The position numbers and the translations under genes are program-made. Below, piece by piece: positions 56,330 to 62,979 of a stretch of 64,000 nucleotides of DNA. Position 1 is the stretch's first letter. Every line of letters begins with the position of its first letter. The stretch is from a virus: positions 95,824 through 159,823 of IMG/VR virus record IMGVR_UViG_3300028800_000061. One strand, written 5' to 3'. Under the pieces are notes generated by a model. The model saw only the letters and a program-made list of their open reading frames with translations, did no database searches and was not told where the DNA came from.

Positions 56330-56425
56330 TTGCTCCGCGCGCACCCCATGGAAAGGATGGGGGGCGGAGCCAGCGCGGCAGATGAGGTGCATTCACCTGC
56401 TGCGCACACTTTACAAGTGCCCGGG

Positions 56426-56629
56426 TCACCAGCCTGCTTGCTCACGTGTGAGCATGCGGTGTTTCCCGGACGGCAGGAGCACCATCACTTTAGCGGGTGC
56501 CTGCGGCGATTTAGGGCCAGCCGGGCCGCGTTTCGCGGAGCGGATACCACCGGAGTTGTTGTGGCCGCTTTTCTGCTTCTTCGCTGAGGGGGTTACGTAC
56601 TTACGCCGAAGCTGGATCTCTTGAGCCAT
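56426..56629 (-). CDS. Small basic protein, 67 aa
   Basis: The product (MAQEIQLRRKYVTPSAKKQK) is very basic with a Pro/Ser/Gly middle (RSAKRGPAGPKSPQAPAKVM) and a folded-looking end (VLLPSGKHRMLTREQAGW). A nucleic-acid-binding role is possible. The stretch 56330-56425 behind it holds two small hairpins and no gene. Confidence 0.55.
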   Translation of the reverse strand: MAQEIQLRRKYVTPSAKKQKSGHNNSGGIRSAKRGPAGPKSPQAPAKVMVLLPSGKHRMLTREQAGW

Positions 56630-56630
56630 G

Positions 56631-56891
56631 TCACAGTTGCCCTACCGGATCGTATTTCGCTTTCAGCACAGCATCCGAGCAGGGATAGAACTCGCCGCGG
56701 ACACCTTTGATCACCCAGTGGCCGGGTGGGATCGGGATCCATGCACGTTCTTCTGTGTTTCGCAGCAGGACACTGCCTGACCTGTCGATTTTCAGATTGC
56801 CCGGGCCGGTGAAATCCAGTATCTCGCTCAGGTTCCTGCCATCCCAGCGTGCTGCGGTGATCTCAACTTCACGGGACCGGAAACAGTGCAC
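56631..56891 (-). CDS. Hypothetical protein, 86 aa
   Basis: The start is GTG 56891 or TTG 56897 (AAGGCGGTGA upstream). The product (VHCFRSREVEITAARWDGRN) continues IPIPPGHWVIKGVRGEFYPC. This resembles short phage proteins built around a PGxWVxKxxxGEFxPC motif seen in many bacteriophages. The role is unknown. Confidence 0.65.
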   Translation of the reverse strand: MHCFRSREVEITAARWDGRNLSEILDFTGPGNLKIDRSGSVLLRNTEERAWIPIPPGHWVIKGVRGEFYPCSDAVLKAKYDPVGQL

Positions 56892-56927
56892 AGGCAACGG
56901 CGATGTTCACCGCCTTCGGGTACGAGG

Positions 56928-56960
56928 TGGCCCCCGGCGAGTAGCCATCGCCGGGGGCCA
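56928..56960 (-). terminator. Terminator after the tRNA locus
   Basis: A perfect 13-bp stem (TGGCCCCCGGCGA / TCGCCGGGGGCCA), 7-nt loop. It separates the tRNA transcript from the gene at 56891. Confidence 0.75.
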
Positions 56961-57045
56961 GTAAGAGGATTCAGTTCCTCGTTGCGTGTATGAAACGCGA
57001 CATGGGTTGGGGCCAGCGGCGTTTAAAGCGCGGGTCAGGTTCTCG

Positions 57046-57116
57046 TCAGATGCTCTGCCTATTGAGCTACCGGGGCACGGGCGCCCCGGGCCGGGCTCGA
57101 ACCGGCAACCTTCTTA
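57046..57116 (-). tRNA. Permuted tRNA-like unit B
   Basis: Read on the minus strand, the 3' half comes first: partial anticodon/variable part, T-arm GCCGG-TTCGAGC-CCGGC (57106-57090), 3' acceptor CCGGGGC (57089-57083). After G and a 5-nt spacer follows the 5' half: acceptor GCCCCGG (57076-57070), T8, A9, D-arm GCTC-AATAGGCA-GAGC (57067-57052), A26 and TCTGA (57050-57046). All seven acceptor pairs are Watson-Crick across the spacer. The anticodon stem closes with TAAGA (57116-57112) with one mismatch. U33 and the anticodon cannot be placed. Confidence 0.65.
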
Positions 57117-57153
57117 TGCTTGCCTGCGCTTGGTTGATCCAGCCCAGTTTAAG

Positions 57154-57311
57154 AGTGAGCTTCGAGCGAGAATCTGAAGTTGGGTCGCGTCCGGGTTGCC
57201 TCTACCAGTTGGGCTACACGGGCCCGTTTGTGCCCGCAGAAGGAATCGAACCTTCACTGTGACCCTGGCCGCTTGATGAGATTGAATGTCAGATCTCAGC
57301 TTGCGCTCACT
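57154..57311 (-). other. Complementary flanks around permuted tRNA unit A
   Basis: The left flank (57311-57289) and right flank (57177-57154) can form about 19 pairs: AGTGAGC/GCTCACT (7 bp), AGC, GAGA and TCTGA segments, with small bulges. The helix would bring together the two outer ends of the permuted unit, as a splicing or trimming structure would require. Confidence 0.6.
57192..57266 (-). tRNA. Permuted tRNA-like unit A
   Basis: Minus-strand order: AGGGT (57266-57262), variable part, T-arm GAAGG-TTCGATT-CCTTC (57255-57239), 3' acceptor TGCGGGC (57238-57232), A73, spacer CAAACGG. Then come 5' acceptor GCCCGTG (57223-57217), T8, A9, D-arm GCCC-AACTGGTAGA-GGC (57214-57198), A26 and ACCCG (57196-57192). 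The acceptor stem has five Watson-Crick and two G.U pairs. ACCC/GGGT closes the anticodon stem with one further mismatch. The anticodon is not readable. It lies 50 nt downstream of the gene ending at 57319 and is probably co-transcribed. Confidence 0.65.
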
Positions 57312-57318
57312 GCTTATG

Positions 57319-58050
57319 TTACCGGAACAGCCACCCGAGGAACGCGTTTCCCACTTCAATGTCGCGGACTTCCATCGAGTTCGCTTCTTCACGTGCTTGC
57401 TTCACCGCGATTTGCAGACGGTCCACCCGGTCTAGTAGTTCCGCGATACGGGCTGGTGGCAGCGCACCTGAGTAATTGATGCGCGCCCATGACCCGACAG
57501 TGACATCTTCGAAGTACACGTCAACTTGCGCCGGGTGCTTGTCGGTGGCTGCGGCCTTGACGTGGTTGCGGGGGACTTTCTTCGTCCGGTGCGTGATAGC
57601 CGGGGCGGTGCGCCACCATCCGGTCGTCTGATCCATCTCCCACTGCTGGGACTGGTCGTGCGCGGGCAGTTTCGTGATGACCGCTCGCAAATCGGAGAGC
57701 TGCTTCTCAAGGAACAGCAGGAAAGTCGGCGGGGCCTGGCGGACGAGAAGCTCACCGTCGATGATCACATCGGCGCGGGCTTCGCAGTTCGCGTAGTCCT
57801 TGGTCGCTTGCACATCGAACAGCCGGGTCAGCGACCGGATGATGTCCTTGATGACATCCTCGATTTTGAGCTGCACCCTGGTGGACTCGGGGGGCAGCTC
57901 CTCGCCTTCCTCGTCGCGGGGAAGGTATGTGCGGGTCAGCCCTGTGACCATGCCGTCTTTCTGGATCTGCTTGTACAGGCCGGTCAGGTGCGCGTAGGTC
58001 TTGTTTTTGACGCCCGTGTCGACGGCGACGATCTGGCATAGCTTGGTCAC
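57319..58050 (-). CDS. Conserved actinophage hypothetical protein (DUF7873-like)
   Basis: The 243-aa product (GTG 58050, GGGGGAA upstream) begins MTKLCQIVAVDTGVKNKTYA and continues HLTGLYKQIQKDGMVTGLTR, TYLPRDEEGEELPPESTRVQ and LTRLFDVQATKDYANCEARA. I recognise this layout from many actinobacteriophage genomes as a conserved protein of unknown function. The C-terminus is helical. It lies just upstream of the permuted tRNA units on the same strand. Confidence 0.75.
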   Translation of the reverse strand: MTKLCQIVAVDTGVKNKTYAHLTGLYKQIQKDGMVTGLTRTYLPRDEEGEELPPESTRVQLKIEDVIKDIIRSLTRLFDVQATKDYANCEARADVIIDGELLVRQAPPTFLLFLEKQLSDLRAVITKLPAHDQSQQWEMDQTTGWWRTAPAITHRTKKVPRNHVKAAATDKHPAQVDVYFEDVTVGSWARINYSGALPPARIAELLDRVDRLQIAVKQAREEANSMEVRDIEVGNAFLGWLFR

Positions 58051-58144
58051 TGCGTTCCCCCTGCATCTAGCTCAGGGGCGTGAGATTAGCAGCGACAGGG
58101 AGGGGAATCTCAGCTTATTTCCGTGACCATCGGAGATCTGGTGT

Positions 58145-58450
58145 TCATGTCCGCTTCGCTGGCCAGTTCTGCCGGCTGGCACGCCGGCGGATCGATGGCT
58201 TCACCGCGGCATGGCTGACGCTGCGGCGCATGTCCCGCCACGGGATCCAGTCCTCGCACGGGCACTCAACAGGCCCCCACCCGCCTTGCACGCACCCGCA
58301 TTCGGGGCACAGGAGCTCACCGCAGTTGCCGTACTCGCATTCGCCGAGAGTCCACCAGCTCGCATAGTCCGGGCCGGTGACATCCTTGCCCAGGAACTCG
58401 ATGTACTCGGTTTTGATGGCCGGCGGCCGGTGGGTACAGCCTCGCCTCAC
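58145..58450 (-). CDS. Cys-rich hypothetical protein, 101 aa
   Basis: GTG 58450 overlaps the previous stop. The product has CEYGNCGELLCPECGCVQGG and CPCEDW, a zinc-binding cluster, and a basic tail (RRRASRQNWPAKRT). Unknown. Confidence 0.6.
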   Translation of the reverse strand: MRRGCTHRPPAIKTEYIEFLGKDVTGPDYASWWTLGECEYGNCGELLCPECGCVQGGWGPVECPCEDWIPWRDMRRSVSHAAVKPSIRRRASRQNWPAKRT

Positions 58451-58617
58451 CAGCAGTGCCCTTTCTCGGTGCTGCGGGTGTGCGCCGGATCAGGTTGCTG
58501 GCCGGCGGCCAGCTCCACGTTGGCGGCACGGCGAACCCGTTTCCACACCCGCCGCGAGCGCATCCACCGCCGCGAGAACGGGGAGAGACCGGGCGTGCGC
58601 CGGTCAGTTCTGGACAT
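58447..58617 (-). CDS. Small basic protein, 56 aa
   Basis: The product (MSRTDRRTPGLSPFSRRWMR) is strongly basic and helical (SRRVWKRVRRAANVELAAGQ). It overlaps both neighbours. It could bind DNA or RNA. Unknown. Confidence 0.55.
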   Translation of the reverse strand: MSRTDRRTPGLSPFSRRWMRSRRVWKRVRRAANVELAAGQQPDPAHTRSTEKGHCW

Positions 58618-58783
58618 AGGCCCGGCCAGCCGGCCGCATGCTGGGACGCTCAGGCGGTACTGTGTCCGGCTGCGGTGACGGTGGGACAGCGGGCAGGAAC
58701 CGGTCAACGGGGAGCCACCCGAGCATTGCGGCAGCTTCCGTTATCTGCCAGGTGGTTACTGGCGTATCAGGCCACATCGTCAC
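58604..58783 (-). CDS. Small HTH-like protein, 59 aa
   Basis: The frame starts at GTG 58783 (MTMWPDTPVTTWQITEAAAM) or the ATG two codons later. The segment VTTWQITEAAAMLGWLPVDR looks like an excisionase-type HTH. A Pro-rich tail follows. It overlaps the next gene's start and fills the gap behind the metallopeptidase. Confidence 0.55.
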   Translation of the reverse strand: MTMWPDTPVTTWQITEAAAMLGWLPVDRFLPAVPPSPQPDTVPPERPSMRPAGRAYVQN

Positions 58784-58794
58784 GGGCGGTGATT

Positions 58795-59559
58795 TTAGGC
58801 CGCCGGCTGCTGGTTCGGCAGCAAGACCGGGTCAGGCTGGGCGTCTCGGGCGCACTGTCCGGTTGCTGCCTGGCTGGCCGTTATACGGGCGAGCGCTTCC
58901 CGCCACCAGCCGCCCAGCCCGGGAACTGATTCAGGTCTCGGCACCCCAGGGTGCGGCCAGAACTCGGTTTCCACACCGCATGCCATGATCCGGAAATCGC
59001 AGGCGAAAATCTCTGTTGCAGCAGTGTGCCACCGACCGCCGGTCCCGTGCACGTTCGTGTCCTCGGGCAGGCCGCGGCGGCGCATGTAATCCTCGATGGT
59101 GTCCAGGTCATGCAAGTACCGGGTCCGGGCTGCGTAGTTGAGCATCCACTCGATGTGATGCCCGTACTCGTGCGCTACAAGGTACCGGGTCATCGCCGGA
59201 TGCGGCGGGATCCGCTTCCCGCACAGCATGATCACACCCAGCGGCGGGTCTTTCACCCACGACTGGAGCGGGCCGTCTCCCTCGTAGTGACCGGAATCGT
59301 GGACGTTCGCGAATCCGTTGGTCCGGCCGGCCGGCTCACGGTCGGCGGCGATCATCCCGATCTCCCATGAGGGCGGGCAGACGCCAACGACCACATCTAC
59401 AGCGGCGGCGATCGCATCGAGGTCGTGCGGGTACGCGGGGAACGGATCGAAGGTGGAGGACACGGTGTACCGGTGATGCGACCACGATGGTGCACCACGG
59501 TTGAAATCCCAGTTGGCTTCGGCCAGCACGTTAAGCGGCTGGATGGTGATCTGCGGCAT
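58795..59559 (-). CDS. Zinc metallopeptidase-like protein (HExxH)
   Basis: The 254-aa product (MPQITIQPLNVLAEANWDFN) has HEYGH (130-134) in VAHEYGHHIEW and a downstream ATEIFACDF that could supply the third ligand. This is the gluzincin-like arrangement of small zinc peptidases. The ATG at 59559 overlaps the stop of the preceding small gene (TGATG). No signal peptide is seen, so it would act inside the host or in the virion. Confidence 0.75.
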   Translation of the reverse strand: MPQITIQPLNVLAEANWDFNRGAPSWSHHRYTVSSTFDPFPAYPHDLDAIAAAVDVVVGVCPPSWEIGMIAADREPAGRTNGFANVHDSGHYEGDGPLQSWVKDPPLGVIMLCGKRIPPHPAMTRYLVAHEYGHHIEWMLNYAARTRYLHDLDTIEDYMRRRGLPEDTNVHGTGGRWHTAATEIFACDFRIMACGVETEFWPHPGVPRPESVPGLGGWWREALARITASQAATGQCARDAQPDPVLLPNQQPAA

Positions 59560-59678
59560 CAGGAAGGACCAGTTACCCATCGGATCGTCGGTGCGAGGGC
59601 GGTCCATCGCACGGTGGGTGCGCCGGCTGCCCACCGGGTCACCGGCGCCGAGGCGGCGAACGTGGCGGCCGGGCTCAT
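59559..59678 (-). CDS. Small peptide, 39 aa
   Basis: The frame (MSPAATFAASAPVTRWAAGA, then PTVRWTALAPTIRWVTGPS) has three VRW/IRW repeats. It overlaps the HTH gene's stop (ATGA) and the metallopeptidase start (TGATG), so it is translationally coupled both ways. It may serve only to couple translation. Confidence 0.5.
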   Translation of the reverse strand: MSPAATFAASAPVTRWAAGAPTVRWTALAPTIRWVTGPS

Positions 59679-59905
59679 GCTGTGCGGGCGAGGATGATGC
59701 GCCGGGCCCGCTCGCGGGTCGCAACCTCAGCCAGGGCCACCGCACGAGGTTCGAACAAGCTCCGGCCTTGCTCGTCAAGACCGGCTTTGGGAAGTTTCCC
59801 CCGGGCAACCCATTGCCGGATTGTGCCCGGTTTGACTTTCGCCAGGGCCGCAGCCTGATCGGTGGTGATAAGCCCATCGGCGCGGGTGATCCGCAATGCC
59901 GTCAC
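59675..59905 (-). CDS. HTH protein (excisionase/MerR-like), 76 aa
   Basis: GTG 59905 starts VTALRITRADGLITTDQAAA; LAKVKPGTIRQWVARGKLPK is a clear winged-helix HTH of the excisionase/MerR N-terminal type. The end is basic (ATRERARRIILARTA). It follows a strong terminator and heads a coupled chain with the peptide and the metallopeptidase, which it could regulate. Confidence 0.7.
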   Translation of the reverse strand: MTALRITRADGLITTDQAAALAKVKPGTIRQWVARGKLPKAGLDEQGRSLFEPRAVALAEVATRERARRIILARTA

Positions 59906-59918
59906 CCCCGGGGGAACG

Positions 59919-59953
59919 CAAAAAAGCCCCGAACCGGTGGGGGTCCGAGGCTT
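59919..59953 (-). terminator. Rho-independent terminator
   Basis: Minus strand: AAGCCTCGGACC / GGTTCGGGGCTT (12-bp stem with G.U pairs) followed by six T. It is the clearest intrinsic terminator of the window and ends the transcript of 60910-60038. Confidence 0.85.
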
Positions 59954-60037
59954 CGCTTGTTCGATCGCAGGCACACCTGTACTACTGGCACTTACGTTAC
60001 ACGTCACATACCCCCGGCCGCAAGGCGGACGTAAAGG

Positions 60038-60910
60038 TCAAGATGCCTCAAGAAGGACCGCTGTTGTCTGCGCTGCAACCCACTTCGAGTACCGGATGGT
60101 GTGAGTGCGGTACTCGTCCGGGGTGAGGATGTCACCACAGTTAGTGCACACCGATTTGTATTCCGGCTCGGGTGCCGCTTCAAGGCCGAGCGCGTCGCAG
60201 CGGCGGCATGGGATTCCGTCGAGCCGTTCCGGCGGCGGAAGCGTCTCGCCGAGCAGTGCGCGGGCGGTGTGATGCAGCCGGAGGATCTCCTGCCCGGCGC
60301 ACGCCCCGTCCAACGGCAACCGCACCTCGGCGTACCCGGCCTGGGCATGCACCACACCGTCGCTTTTAACCAGCAGCTTGGCGGCCGCGGGCAGCGACAG
60401 GTTGCGGGTCATCCTGGCCGTCGGCAAGGTGAGCAGCTTATCCATCCGGCCGGTGAGCAACCGCACCGCCGAGGACAACGCCCGCTCGTGCCGCCGGTAC
60501 CTGGCCAACTCCGGGTTCAATGATGTGCCCGCAGCTGCGGCGACCCGGATCTCCCACGAGCTCATGATCGCCACCATGTCCCGCAGCAGCGCATCAAAGT
60601 CGAGGCGGGGCGGCACGGGTGGGGTGCGGGAGCCGGACACCTTGTCATCCCATGATGGGGGTTTATCGCCGAGGCGGACCCACAGGCGGACGTACTGCTC
60701 GGGTAGCCGTCCGAGCGCGCGGGAGATTTTCAGCCTGCAACGGCGGCAGTACGGCTCGCCCCGGACAGCCCACCCTGCGAGCATCGGCCCATCCTCACCA
60801 GGGCTGGCGCCGGCGCACCGTTCACCGCGGGCACAGCGACGCCCGGCCGGTGATGGGCCGGGCGTGACTGGGACGATATCGGTTGGTGCAGAGTGAATCC
60901 AGTACGGCAC
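60038..60910 (-). CDS. Hypothetical protein with two zinc motifs, 290 aa
   Basis: The product has an N-terminal Cys cluster (CARGERCAG, YCRRCRLKISRALG) and a C-terminal one (CRRCDAL, CTNCGDIL), flanking helical parts (RRHERALSSAVRLLTGRMDK). The layout matches anonymous proteins frequent in streptomycete genomes and phages. A DNA-binding or packaging-accessory role is possible. Unknown. Confidence 0.65.
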   Translation of the reverse strand: MPYWIHSAPTDIVPVTPGPSPAGRRCARGERCAGASPGEDGPMLAGWAVRGEPYCRRCRLKISRALGRLPEQYVRLWVRLGDKPPSWDDKVSGSRTPPVPPRLDFDALLRDMVAIMSSWEIRVAAAAGTSLNPELARYRRHERALSSAVRLLTGRMDKLLTLPTARMTRNLSLPAAAKLLVKSDGVVHAQAGYAEVRLPLDGACAGQEILRLHHTARALLGETLPPPERLDGIPCRRCDALGLEAAPEPEYKSVCTNCGDILTPDEYRTHTIRYSKWVAAQTTAVLLEAS

Positions 60911-60957
60911 AGATCCCCCGATCCCCGGCGCGAACCCCGGGGATCATTATGCCGTTG

Positions 60958-61395
60958 CTAGCTGGCCAGCCTGTCCGGCTTCCGCACGGGAGCAGGCATG
61001 TTCACGTACTTGATGATGATCCGCGCCGCAGCGAGAATGTCTCTGGCGTGAACCATCGCCTTTGCGGTCCGGCAGACCATCGCCACGGCCAGCCGCCGCT
61101 GATACCCCTCGGTCTCGTCCTCGACATCCTGGAAGTACTCGAAGAACCTGTCCGCCAAGTCCTCCAGGCGGCGCTGGTGAGACTCCATCTCACGCAAGGT
61201 GAACCCGATGCCCAGCACCCGGCGGGCGCACTCCAGCGCGACCAGACGGTTCTCGAACACCGGTCCGCAAGGTGACTGCTCAGTCAGATCCAGGCCGGGC
61301 AGGCCTTCCCAATAGCGGAACGCCCCATCGTTCATGGTTGCGTCCACCCCCTCCGCAGGTTTAGTCAGTCGGCCCGGCAATCGTACAGCGGCCAT
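60958..61395 (-). CDS. Helical hypothetical protein, 145 aa
   Basis: The ATG at 61395 has GGAGACATTTTC upstream and overlaps the previous stop (TAATG). The product (MAAVRLPGRLTKPAEGVDAT) is helical (LREMESHQRRLEDLADRFFE, AVAMVCRTAKAMVHARDILA). Unknown. Confidence 0.6.
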   Translation of the reverse strand: MAAVRLPGRLTKPAEGVDATMNDGAFRYWEGLPGLDLTEQSPCGPVFENRLVALECARRVLGIGFTLREMESHQRRLEDLADRFFEYFQDVEDETEGYQRRLAVAMVCRTAKAMVHARDILAAARIIIKYVNMPAPVRKPDRLAS

Positions 61396-61532
61396 TAGAA
61401 AATGTCTCCATTCCAGTTGTGATCGTGCCCGCGACCTGCGATGCACTCTCCTGCGATCCGTTTAGCTTTCTGTGTCGCTTGTGCAGGATGTGGCGCGTGC
61501 CCGGTTAGGTTAGGTATTTCCCTGTTGACCAT
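61395..61532 (-). CDS. Small hypothetical protein, 45 aa
   Basis: The frame (MVNREIPNLTGHAPHPAQAT, then QKAKRIAGECIAGRGHDHNW) overlaps the previous gene by 23 nt and couples to the next start by TAATG. Its His/Cys-rich end could bind metal. Unknown. Confidence 0.5.
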   Translation of the reverse strand: MVNREIPNLTGHAPHPAQATQKAKRIAGECIAGRGHDHNWNGDIF

Positions 61533-62310
61533 TCCAGGCGCTGAGGATCTGGTCGGCTGCCCGGCGGCGGGCGACAGCGCGCGCGGCCCCCTTGGCCAGG
61601 CACTGCGGGGTGGCCAGCTCGGCCAGCGCGCCGACATCGAACACACCGGTTCCGGGTGGGACCGGTGCTGCGGAGAGAAACTCCCGGCCGTCGAGGATCA
61701 GCTTGAAGTAACCCAGGTCCGGGGCGGCAGTCAGCTTCCGCTTTCCGGCAGCCAGGTCCTCGTCGAGGCACCGCCACAGCCCGCCGTCCACTCCTCGCCA
61801 CAGTTCACGCACAGCCTGGTACGGCGTGGCGTACTGCTTGTCTAGGCGTCCGTCCAGGGTGAACATCCCAAGCCTGAAACGATCATCGTGCACTGCGGCT
61901 GTGCTGCACGTTTCGCTGTAGGCAATGCCGGTGACCTCCCCGTTCCGGAGGACGCACCCGTAGACAGACTCGGGCGGCGGCATCGGAATCGCCCGCTGGA
62001 TCTGCTTCAGGGTGTCCGCTGTGATGGTCCGGCGGCCGCCGCGGAGTCCGTCCCAGATCACATCAGGCTGATCTGGGCTCACTGTGTACCAGGCACCGGT
62101 CTTGAGCCAGTCACCGGAAATGCGGCCGTCGATCGCCTGGATGGTGATCGACCTGTCCTCGCCGCGGATGATCCGGGCGCTGATCCCCTCGCCGATCAGA
62201 TGCTTCTCCACTGCCCCGGACTGGGAGCCGTTGTCGACGGTGAAGGTGGAGTTGGTTTCCGGGCGCTCCTGCAGCTTGGCTACAAGCGCAATGAGCAGAT
62301 CACATTCCAT
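61510..62310 (-). CDS. Hypothetical protein, 266 aa
   Basis: The ATG at 62310 has AGGAGACCC upstream. The product (MECDLLIALVAKLQERPETN) has a beta-rich first half (GISARIIRGEDRSITIQAID) and an alpha/beta second half (YFKLILDGREFLSAAPVP). No motif recognised. It overlaps the upstream membrane-protein gene by 11 nt. Confidence 0.6.
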   Translation of the reverse strand: MECDLLIALVAKLQERPETNSTFTVDNGSQSGAVEKHLIGEGISARIIRGEDRSITIQAIDGRISGDWLKTGAWYTVSPDQPDVIWDGLRGGRRTITADTLKQIQRAIPMPPPESVYGCVLRNGEVTGIAYSETCSTAAVHDDRFRLGMFTLDGRLDKQYATPYQAVRELWRGVDGGLWRCLDEDLAAGKRKLTAAPDLGYFKLILDGREFLSAAPVPPGTGVFDVGALAELATPQCLAKGAARAVARRRAADQILSAWNGQQGNT

Positions 62311-62656
62311 GGCGGGTCTCCTGGTCTTCTTCATCGTTGAACGGCCGGCTGAGCTGGATACGGACGAGGAACAGCACGCCCGCAGTGGCGGTGATCGCGC
62401 AGATCGCCATCAGTGGTGTCTTGCCGAGCAACCCTCTGGCGATCAGGGCGAAGATCACCAGGAGTGCGGCGGCGAACGCGACGTTGGCGGTGGCTTGCCA
62501 GTGATCGGCTCGTCGCTGGGTGGACGCCGTGACACCGAGGATGACCACCCAGCGGGGGCGGGCGGCGGCGACTAGCTGATCTGCCCCCGTACGTGGCGCT
62601 GCCGCCGCTGGCGTCGGTGGCAGCGGCGGCGCCTGATCCAGGTCGGGTGCGGTCAT
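62300..62656 (-). CDS. Two-helix membrane protein, 118 aa
   Basis: The product has two membrane helices (NVAFAAALLVIFALIARGLL; PLMAICAITATAGVLFLVRI) after a Pro/Ala-rich start. Small two-helix proteins beside FtsK/Tra-like ATPases occur in mobile elements. Unknown. Confidence 0.6.
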   Translation of the reverse strand: MTAPDLDQAPPLPPTPAAAAPRTGADQLVAAARPRWVVILGVTASTQRRADHWQATANVAFAAALLVIFALIARGLLGKTPLMAICAITATAGVLFLVRIQLSRPFNDEEDQETRHGM

Positions 62657-62961
62657 GACGGTGGGATCACCGTGCCGGCCAGAGTTGTGCTCAACCCACG
62701 GTGCACGCCGACGACACCGCCAGTGTCATCGATGATTAGCACCTCCGGCATTTGGTGCAGGAACGGGCGGATCTCGGCACGGACCGCGGTCCAGATCGCC
62801 CGCAGCTTCCCTACGCGATCGGGAGAGGGCTCGGTGTCCCAGTCCACTTGCACATCAGCCGGATCGGCTGCGATCACTTTCTCCGGGCCGACACCCAGCA
62901 TGGCCATTGCGGTTTCCACTGTGAGGATCGCCCACACGGTTGGTTGCTGATCAGATTCCAT
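62653..62961 (-). CDS. Hypothetical protein, 102 aa
   Basis: Coupled by ATGA to the membrane-protein gene. The product (MESDQQPTVWAILTVETAMA) is alpha/beta (PEVLIIDDTGGVVGVHRGLS). Unknown. Confidence 0.6.
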   Translation of the reverse strand: MESDQQPTVWAILTVETAMAMLGVGPEKVIAADPADVQVDWDTEPSPDRVGKLRAIWTAVRAEIRPFLHQMPEVLIIDDTGGVVGVHRGLSTTLAGTVIPPS

Positions 62962-62979
62962 GTGCCTGGTTCCTTCCGG

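Noticed and set aside
56023-56445. Longer start for the membrane-protein gene at 56 kb
   Set aside because: The extension would run through a large hairpin and overlap the previous gene; its composition is unlike the rest.
57046-57223. One linear tRNA made of unit A's 5' half and unit B's 3' half with a 75-nt intron
   Set aside because: The acceptor strands then pair at only five of seven positions and two further tRNA halves stay unexplained, while the permuted reading gives full acceptor pairing in both units.
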